This document shows, in pieces, positions 56,754 through 64,000 of a stretch of DNA of 64,000 bases. The stretch is from Fragilariopsis cylindrus CCMP1102 (taxonomy: Eukaryota; Bacillariophyta; Bacillariophyceae; Bacillariales; Bacillariaceae), in contig FMBT01000348.1 in assembly GCA_900095095.1 (NCBI GenBank), positions 203,501 through 267,500 of the forward strand, given 5' to 3'. The notes beneath the pieces are model-generated. The model was not told where the DNA came from, searched no databases, and saw only the letters and a list, made by a program, of their open reading frames with translations. Each line of letters starts with the position of its first letter. Within the stretch, counting starts at the first letter, position 1. The translations under genes were made by a program, and so were the position numbers.

Positions 56754-58388
56754 ATGAAACCGATCATCCTAGCAGTCGCAATTTCCCTGGTGGTGATTGC
56801 TCGAAATTCATCGCTCAGCGCTTCGGCATTCGTCGCCGTTCACCGGCGGCAAAAAACAACCACAATGGTATCAGCAAGAAGAAGAAGAAGGACGAACGAA
56901 CCGCCACAAAATCACCACCACCACCAGGATGGTCGGAAATCTTCGTTATTGTATTTGCAAACTTCGCAACAAGAACGAGAAGAACTAGAGTTACTAGAAC
57001 TGTCGAATGATCCAGATCTCTGTGAAATTGGGATCAACCTGGTCGAAGACTGTTCGTCCGTACCGGCCACGGAATCTCAACTGTCGGTATCGACGAATTT
57101 AGCCAAATGCATTTGTGGTGCCGGATCCTTTGCCTTGCCGCACGTCTTTCTCGAAGAGGGCGTGTTGGGTGGCATTCTTGCGATTACCGCCTGCGGTTGG
57201 TTATCGACCATTACCATGCACTCCTTGGCCGATTCGCGATTAAAGGCCTCCGCTATTACGAACACTCCAATTACATCGTACGTTCAACTCGCCCAAGAAG
57301 CTATCGGAGACACGGCGGCCAAGATTGTGTTTGCCTTGACGCTGTGCGCCTCGTTGGGGGTCTGTTCCACGTACTTGGTATTTATCGGACAAACCTTGGA
57401 AAGCATGTCGTGCGACCAAGTGACGACACAAAATATCGTTCGAACTATCGCACCGGACCTATCGGAATCCACATGGGAAGGGTTGGCGGCGCTGGTGTTG
57501 GTGCCGTTGAGTCTCATTCGGGATTACAGTATTTTTGCCTTTACGTCCGCGCTGGGAGTCGTGGCTGTGATTGGGGGCATCCTGGTCACCTTGGCCTACG
57601 GGGTCTTTGTCGAACCCGGTGGCGGCCTATCGGTGTCCTTGAATTCGATTGAAACCTTACCCATGTGGCCCTCCAGCTTTGGGGCCGCCTTTGGGGGATC
57701 GTTCGGAACACTGTGCTACCTCTTTGCCATTAACTTTTTAACCTTTCCCATCATGAACAGTATCAAAGAACCCCGTGAATACAACGGAGCCGTATCTAAG
57801 GCGGTTTCGGGGGTGTGGTTGGTGAATGTGGCCTTTGCGATTGTGGCGCTCGGATTTTACCGCGAAGACACGCAAGACCTGGTGTTGGCGAATCTGTCCA
57901 ACGGCCCGTACCTTTCGGCTCTCAAATTGCTCCTGTGCGTTGATTTGCTATTCACGTTTCCCATAGTGTTTTCGTCGGGACGACAAATTTTGGAAACGGC
58001 ATTTCTAGAACGAGACGACAATGATAATGATGGTAGTGCGATTAACATTGACTACAATGACGAGGCAACTGCCAATGACGAGGTCGCAGCGTCTTTGGTA
58101 CCTGCTGTTTCTGTTCAGAGGTTGGGTATCGTTGGTGGTGCGGTTGGATTTTGCTACGCGTTGGCGCAGGTGGGAGGGTTTGGAGCGGTGGCCAACCTAG
58201 TCGGTGGAGTCGCACAGGGAACCTTGGCGTTTATCGTGCCCTCCGCCGTCGCCTTATCCTTGGCTCGAAAAGATGGGGGAAAAGAACTAACAAAAAATGA
58301 GCAGAATGTGTTGTACGGAGTGGCAGCCTTTGGGGTTTTGTGTGTTTCGGCTGTTTCGTACTTTACAGTAAGCGAAGTCATGGAGTGA
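56754..58388 (+). CDS. Amino-acid permease (AAAP/aromatic permease type), plastid-targeted
   Basis: Intact 544-aa ORF. The N-terminus has a signal peptide (ILAVAISLVVIARNSSL) followed by SASAFVAVH, a perfect ASAF cleavage motif, then a basic transit peptide, so the protein is expected in a plastid envelope membrane. From residue about 105 some ten or eleven membrane segments follow, starting TNLAKCICGAGSFALPHVFL (the unwound first helix of amino-acid/auxin permeases), SLGVCSTYLVFIGQTLESM and FGTLCYLFAINFLTFPIMNS. Substrate is unknown; Tyr/Trp-type or general amino-acid export are both possible. The gene is clearly more GC-rich than its surroundings and free of indels. ATG at 56754 chosen because it immediately precedes the signal peptide. 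Confidence 0.85.
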   Translation: MKPIILAVAISLVVIARNSSLSASAFVAVHRRQKTTTMVSARRRRRTNEPPQNHHHHQDGRKSSLLYLQTSQQEREELELLELSNDPDLCEIGINLVEDCSSVPATESQLSVSTNLAKCICGAGSFALPHVFLEEGVLGGILAITACGWLSTITMHSLADSRLKASAITNTPITSYVQLAQEAIGDTAAKIVFALTLCASLGVCSTYLVFIGQTLESMSCDQVTTQNIVRTIAPDLSESTWEGLAALVLVPLSLIRDYSIFAFTSALGVVAVIGGILVTLAYGVFVEPGGGLSVSLNSIETLPMWPSSFGAAFGGSFGTLCYLFAINFLTFPIMNSIKEPREYNGAVSKAVSGVWLVNVAFAIVALGFYREDTQDLVLANLSNGPYLSALKLLLCVDLLFTFPIVFSSGRQILETAFLERDDNDNDGSAINIDYNDEATANDEVAASLVPAVSVQRLGIVGGAVGFCYALAQVGGFGAVANLVGGVAQGTLAFIVPSAVALSLARKDGGKELTKNEQNVLYGVAAFGVLCVSAVSYFTVSEVME

Positions 58389-58945
58389 TGATGAGTGAAT
58401 CTATCAATCAAACAATGCAAACGTGCGAGCGATCGGACAAAAAAACGTACGTCAACAAAATTGTCGACAAAACTGGTTTTGCATGTAGAAAAAAAGGTAG
58501 AACCCTTGGTTGCTCCAACAGTTTTGAGGAGAGTGTGCATCAGTGATGAAAAGTGGTTCTCTTTCCAACCCGCCCGATTGAGAATCTACCATTTAATTAT
58601 TGTTGCAATTGTTCCATTTTGTTGTCAGCAGCATACTTGCTTTCTCCTCAAACATCAAAGAACACTTTCACTGTTAGTCAGGTCTTAACAGCGGCCGGAA
58701 GCTTCGTCTCCACCATGCCAAGGTGTTTCTGTGGTATTATCTGTTCATTCCTTACATTTCCTGGCATGTGATTCTGTTCGGAATGGCTCACCTCCTGTCG
58801 TTCCTTCGTCGAAGTAACGTTAGTACAGCATACTCAGTACAATTTTTTAGGTGGAACTAGATTATTACTAGGACTATACTTCAGTATCAACACATCACTG
58901 ATTTATGTAGTCACAATTTGTTAGAGTTCTTCCTGGTACTAGTGC
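58389..58945. other. Convergent spacer
   Basis: No gene is seen between the permease and kinase stop codons. Confidence 0.5.
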
Positions 58946-60787
58946 TTAAAGGAGACTACTAATATAGAAAGAAAGAATATGATCTGCTTCGGCGAACGAT
59001 AATGGATCCTTTTGTCTACACAAACCTCGAATTACAGATAAAATACAGTCCGCGGCATCTTGTGATAAGTAGAATCGACTCTCTTTACCGGCATCGTCAC
59101 CAAAAATATGACTCCGAAATTTTTCGTTCTGTAACTTTGCTTCGTCCAATGATAACATTATTAATGGATTTCCAGAAGTTCCAACTTCTTGTTGCTGTTG
59201 GTCTTGCTTGTCCGTTGCTGAAAATAGAAAAGAAGTTGTGGACGAACCGAAAATGAGTTCATACAACGTCTTTCCCATCGCGTATGTATCTCCCCGTTGA
59301 CACCCACGATAATTGGCAAGATCTTCCGCAAGAACATATTCCACCTCACCTTTGAGTTGACCCGGTTGGACCGCACATATTTCTTTTTTGGCTTTTTTTT
59401 GTCCTTTAACCGATACGGGACGTCCAAACTCAGAAAATCCAAAATCGATAATCACTGGTCTCATCCATTTCGGCTCCCCAGTAGTCGAAGATAATGGCAA
59501 CATCATCATAATATTCTTTGGTTTAATATCTCTATGCACGATACCAGATTCGTGCACGAGCTTCCCGGCGTGAATAATTTCACGAACGAACTTCATCAGA
59601 TTAGGCTCAGTCCACGTCGATGATAAAGACGATGATGACGTTGACAGCAACTTTGATGATGTGGCAGTATTTTTTGTCTCGGTTATTGGATAAAGAACTG
59701 GTGAATTCTGTATGAATCGTTTCAGATCAGTTTCATATACCGGTTTGAATGAAATCATCCATCTAGAGCCAATGAAATTCTTTTCTGGTTCATTTTGTGT
59801 TCGTTTCAAACTACTTATGTCAACTTGACGATGATCATTACCAGCAGGAACAAAAACATGTCGTCCCTTGACATATTCTGGTACATTTGAGGATTGTATC
59901 CACCAACCCAATATTGATTCAAAAAGATCACCATCATTATCGTAATCATCATTATTGTCATAATTATTAGTATCCACCAATTTCCTCTGATGTTGGATTA
60001 ATTCTGGGATATGTACTCCACGAAATGCATTCTTCACATCACGTTTATTTCGTAATCGTTCGACTGCCATTGCGTAACGTACTACCTCCTATTATTAGTA
60101 TTGTGATCAATACCTCCTCATCATCTACAACAACAACATCGTCGTCGTCGTCGTCCGTCGTCATTATTATTCCAGAAACTAAATATACGGTCTTGTAGCT
60201 GCCCGATCCGAGAACGCGTTCGTAAACTAAAGATTCGACAACTTGATCAGACATACCAAATTCTATCAATGGATGATGATGAGACAGCTGTATCTGTATA
60301 TTGTCGTTTGCTACTTTCTTTTCTTCGAATGTGGCTGCTTCTACTTCTGTTGATAATAAACCACCCCAAAACATCGATGACAACGATACGAAGAATCGTC
60401 GATCGAGTAGTGATTTGATATTGCGACGATCACGTTGTTTATTGACATTGACATTGATATTTTCGTTTTCTTCTTCGTCGTCAGTAGAGATGTTGTTGGG
60501 GACGACCAACAATGCGTTTTCGGTCTGTGCAGCGAGGATGTTGTGTCGTTTGTATTGTATGTGTTGTTGTTGTTGACGATGAGAAACGACAACAATCGCA
60601 GTTGTTACAACAGATGATGATGATGATGATGATGACGAAGACGACGACGATGACAAATAAAGAAATTAAAAAAGAACGAATTATTATTATTACTTCCCAA
60701 GAGTAGAACAACAACCCAAAATAATTTAGACAGTAGTAGGTTGTAGAACAAAAACGGTGCTGTTGTAGTTGTTCTCGTTCTCATCAT
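58946..60787 (-). CDS. Protein kinase-like protein with hydrophobic N-terminus (frame breaks, possible 25-nt intron)
   Basis: A kinase fold is recognised by the glycine loop YERVLGSGSYKTVYLVSG, the catalytic loop IVHRDIKPKNIMMM, and DFG in VIIDFGFSEFGRP, with helix F near GDTYAMGKTLYELIFG. The strand usually holding the ATP-anchoring Lys reads YAMAVERLRNKRD, with Glu-Arg where Lys is expected. Between the glycine loop and this strand the frame changes; removing 60113-60089 (25 nt, GT...AG with an ACTAAT box) joins complete codons. The frame of the Ser-rich part has no ATG. A likely start is ATG at 60787 (MMRTRTTTT, then NLLLSKLFWVVVLLLG), one base out of frame at about 60660. With both corrections the product is about 605 aa. 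Substrate is unknown. Confidence 0.65.
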
Positions 60788-61709
60788 TATTTTCAAACCA
60801 CGATTGTTCAAGACACCGATCAAAACACCGACCGACAACATAACACAACACAACACAGCAGCACCTACACCACACCAAAAAAACAACAACAACAACCTAT
60901 ATACCGATGATCGCAATAGCAGTGCATTGTCAATTATCTGATATTTTAATTTTAAAATTACAGTAATTATCCTAGGGAATGATGACAGACAAGTCAATCA
61001 GTCAAACCAATCACACATCACATACTCATGATTGCATTATTTTTTATTTCATTAATAAAATGACAACAAATACTTCTTACCGGTATCAGTCACGTGAGTT
61101 TGGTGTGTAATTTTTTTTCTTTGATTGAATTTTCGTGTGGAAAAATAATGCGCATGATGTGTGTCATCAATCTCTTAATTAAAATGTCGGAGTCGAAGGA
61201 ATCAATCAATCGAGATTCGCGTCTAAATTTAAGGCGTATTCTTAACGCGTAATAATATAAGTGATGTAAAAAGCCGTTTTTTTTTCTTCTTCTTCATTTC
61301 AACATACAGGCAGCTTATAAAACTGAAGCTGATCAGTGCTATTCGTTTCGCTTCGCTTCGATTCGATTCATTCATTCAAAAGCATCAAAGGGGAATAGAA
61401 TCGCTTCACATAACATAATTCTTATCATCTAATAATACATTATTTGTATCATTCCATGGTACTCTGTTGTAAGCGTGATGCAAATTCTTTCTTTGTGTCG
61501 CCAATAACAATAACAACAATAACCAGAAGTAGAAGTAGAGAAAGATAGAGAAAGAGATAATAAGAGGGAGGAAAACGAACATTACAAAAGAATCAATCGA
61601 TTCCCTGTGTGTCTGCATATAAAACTTATTCAGTGTAGTTATCAGTGTCATACTAGTGCAGTGATAACATCGATCCGTCGAGTCGATCACGATCACGATC
61701 ACAATCATC
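60788..61709. other. Divergent promoter region
   Basis: No gene is seen. TATAAAA-like boxes lie near 61316 and 61619 upstream of the YqgF-like gene, and TACAGTA near 60957. Confidence 0.4.
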
Positions 61710-63128
61710 ATGCATCCTGAATTAGTACGCAAGTTAAGTAAACCATCCAAGGTTGCTAGTCTTTTTGACTGGAAAAAGGCAAATAATGGTACAGTCCTTG
61801 TATTAAATTTTCATAAAAATCGAATTGGTATCGCTATTGGTTATCATCCATCAACTGTTAAATCATCTACCGGTGGTGGTGGTGCACCGGCATCATGTTA
61901 TGAACTTGAACCGTTACGATTCGATAATAACAATAAGAATCATAACAACAACAATAGTAATGGTACATGTACCATTAATAGTGCACGTGCACTTAGTATC
62001 GCCAGCCGTGGTGCAATCAATCAAAGTTGTTTAGACCGATTTTCGGATATAATTGAAATATACAAGGTATGTGGAGTTATTGTTAGTTGGCCAATACAAC
62101 ATGATACAGGACGAATGGGTGCCGCATGCGGTCGTGTTATATACGCATTGGAACAACTTTGGGAACAAAGTAATGGTGGGAACAATAGCAATAACGACAA
62201 CAGTAACAGTAACAATCACTATCACAATAATCATAACGACGATGATAACAACAACAACGGTATTAATGGTGGAAGTAGAGGACTGTTGTCAATACCGTTT
62301 TGTTTGTGGGATGCAGGACATATAGATTTGAAACAACGGACAGATCCTTCTAGACGAGTTGATGCGTTTGGACGTTGTGCATCATACGGTGGTAGCAGTA
62401 GTAGCAGCAGTGACAGCACAAGTACAAGTACAAAAGATAGTAGCGACGATCACAGCATACTAGTATCGTCTTCATCATCATCATCAACATCAACATCAAC
62501 ATCAACAGTACCAGAATCGAACAATAGCAACAACAACAGCAACACCCGAAACAGTAAGTATTTTGCTGGTAAGGAACAATATCACGAAGACGAATTAACA
62601 GTTGTTGTTGGTATATGGAATGATTTTTGTAAAGAACATTGGCCGACGTTAACACTGTCACCGCCAACAGCAATATCAACGAAAGCATTAACAAACTTCC
62701 AAGTCCAAGAGCAGCAGCAGCGGCAGGAAGCTCAGTATATTAACAACAACAACAACAACAACAACAATAACAACAGTAATGATACCAAGAATAATCATCC
62801 AGAAAATAATGACCAGGAATCGTCATTGGGATATGATGGTAAGTTTATAAAAGTAAATGATGTTTTTCCACTGATCGTTGTCTGTTGCTTGCGTGTAACT
62901 CTTTATAAACAGCTCAACAAAACGAATTGAAACGGATCTCGATATGTGATCTATCGAAAAACGAACTAATCTGACATTTTTGCTTTTGTTCTTTTCTCGA
63001 CGTATCGTAAACTGTGTATCATAATACCGTTTATCATTGTATATGTAGCACGATCAGTATCAGTATCACTACCAATCAAACAAAGAATAGCAAAGGGGAA
63101 GAAGAGCTTGATACAAGCAATGCGTTAA
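61710..63128 (+). CDS. YqgF/RuvX-like RNase H-fold protein, diatom form
   Basis: Two exons, 61710-62838 and 63049-63128 (GATG|GTAAGT, TGTAG|CA; phases match), 1209 nt and 402 aa. The conserved core is interrupted by long Asn- and Ser-rich insertions. The first strand reads NGTVLVLNFHKNRIGIAIGYH, where YqgF has D..x.RIG.A; the first acid is replaced by Asn. Next come YKVCGVIVSWPIQHDTGRMG (the GLP-like loop), AACGRVIYALEQL, and FCLWDAGHID near the position of the D-E-R motif. A later block reads VVVGIWNDFCKEHWP. The second exon encodes a basic end, LPIKQRIAKGKKSLIQAMR. YqgF processes 16S rRNA ends in bacteria; here catalytic acids are partly missing, so activity is uncertain. Confidence 0.6.
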
Positions 63129-63788
63129 TAACATATATAGAGAGACAGACAGAGAGACAGAGACAGAACCTTATAATATACAAATAATAGCAATACTAGT
63201 AATCCTTATAGAAAGAAGCTAGTAATATACTGTAATAACAGCACTAAATCCTTAAAAATATCGATATAAGTAGAATTCTGCCTAAAACCACGATTAAAAT
63301 CAATAACCCAAAAATGAGAAATCTTACGAATATCCACAGTGCGACTAAAATGAGGTATATCTAAGCTACCTTCTGTTATTCCCCATCATTTTGCATAATC
63401 GTTAGTGTTATACTCAAAACTGACAACGATGATGGCGATGATTCCACAGTAACAGAATTATGGCGACTATGCCACTGGAGAGCATACCGTATTGACGCGA
63501 TATGCGTAGGGGTTGGGGGGGGGGGGGGGGGAGTAAGAAAGAAATATAATTGTGGTAGAATATTTAGGAATTTTTACTGAGTTTAGAAATAATAGTGATA
63601 ATGTTCTATACGCTGTAATATTTATTTTTGTATAACAATTATATTATATTATGATTATTCTATTTATTATGGTTTATGTATAATATAATGTCCTTGTTTG
63701 GTTTGATTTGATTTGATTTGATTTATTGCACAACACAAACGTGCCTATGCTATTATTGATCGATATTCTATTCAATCCATATTATTCT
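63129..63788. other. Convergent spacer with poly-G tract
   Basis: No gene is seen. A near-pure G run lies at about 63509-63531, and GATTT repeats at about 63700-63722. Confidence 0.5.
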
Positions 63789-64000
63789 TTATTTTTTCTC
63801 GTGATTGTAGATGGGAAAACTGTCCTCTGTCTCAGTATCAGAGATACTTTCGTTGTCATCATCATCATTGTCATTGTTATCATCGACTTCCGAAGAAGAT
63901 GATGAGGAACACGAAGAATCATCATCATCATCTTCATCATTATTATCCTCTCCACGAGCTTTTTTCTTCCTTCGTTTATTAATATCACGTTGTTGTTGTC
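63789..64000 (-). CDS. C-terminus of an acidic nuclear-type protein, cut by the window edge
   Basis: Seventy codons to TAA at 63789 on the minus strand, open to the right edge. The sequence starts QQQRDINKRRKKKARGED, a nuclear-localisation-like basic patch, and continues with long Asp/Asn/Ser runs, ending TEDSFPIYNHEKK. The neighbouring frame gives an improbable Met/Lys-rich reading. Composition resembles other nuclear proteins in this window; family unknown. Confidence 0.5.
   Translation of the reverse strand, partial: QQQRDINKRRKKKARGEDNNDEDDDDDSSCSSSSSSEVDDNNDNDDDDNESISDTETEDSFPIYNHEKK

Noticed and set aside
63782-63988. Met/Lys-rich minus ORF at the right edge
   Set aside because: The neighbouring frame gives an Asp/Ser-rich protein with a basic patch, matching local gene style; the Met-rich frame is its shadow.
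1-64000. CRISPR arrays, rRNA and tRNA genes
   Set aside because: I saw no regularly spaced repeats, rRNA blocks or complete tRNA cloverleaf; a tRNAscan-SE run would be needed to exclude tRNAs fully.

Overview
The window reads as nuclear DNA of a photosynthetic stramenopile, most likely a diatom. The evidence is: (i) plastid-type N-termini with a signal peptide followed by an ASAF-like motif (3-dehydroquinate synthase at 1773, amino-acid permease at 56754); (ii) a fused isopentenyl-diphosphate isomerase/squalene synthase gene, an arrangement known from diatoms; (iii) diatom-style secreted LRR and poly-Ser/Asp/Asn-rich proteins; (iv) short GT-AG introns (about 70-240 nt); and (v) a Ty1/copia LTR retrotransposon. 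The DNA is AT-rich, with long gene-poor stretches and many microsatellites. The species cannot be fixed from the sequence.

Layout. 1-7.2 kb: a truncated LRR protein, plastid 3-dehydroquinate synthase, a glutathione S-transferase with an in-frame TGA at its catalytic position and a SECIS-like hairpin in its 3' region (probable selenoprotein), and a three-exon ammonium transporter on the minus strand. 7.2-10.2 kb: no gene seen, one 117-bp tandem duplication. 10.2-15 kb: MRD1-type multi-RRM protein for pre-rRNA processing and the SMC5/6 kleisin NSE4, convergent. 16.3-19.5 kb: two diatom-type hypothetical proteins. 20.8-23.1 kb: six-exon mitochondrial PDK/BCKDK-type kinase. 24.8-27.8 kb: the IDI-SQS fusion. 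28.3-34.3 kb: a LON-N-domain protein, adenylyl-cyclase-associated protein (CAP), and an unusual ING-SGF29 fusion. 34.4-41.7 kb: a foldback/MITE-like element, a multi-pass membrane protein, a glycine-rich cold-shock protein and a monoacylglycerol-lipase-like hydrolase, separated by gene-poor DNA. 42.3-45.2 kb: a GCNA-type protein (acidic region, SprT-like protease, Zn motif, HMG-like tail) and a family-16 methyltransferase. 45.5-52.9 kb: a complete-ended copia element with identical 228-bp LTRs and a 5-bp target duplication. 53.3-63.1 kb: ASH2/Bre2-type COMPASS subunit, a GC-rich plastid-type amino-acid permease, a protein kinase and a YqgF/RuvX-like protein. The right edge cuts an acidic nuclear-type protein.

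A technical pattern runs through the window. Many otherwise well conserved genes (MRD1, NSE4, PDK, IDI-SQS, CAP, GCNA, the methyltransferase, the cupin-like protein and the kinase) are broken by single-base indels, nearly all missing bases in short homopolymers. Correcting them restores reading frames whose total lengths are divisible by three. The simplest reading is residual long-read assembly error rather than pseudogenes, so coordinates are given as intact loci with the break points stated. The leading biological findings are the selenocysteine GST, the ING-Tudor fusion, a recurrent TAC(A/T)GTA motif upstream of many genes, and a possible 25-nt intron in the kinase gene.
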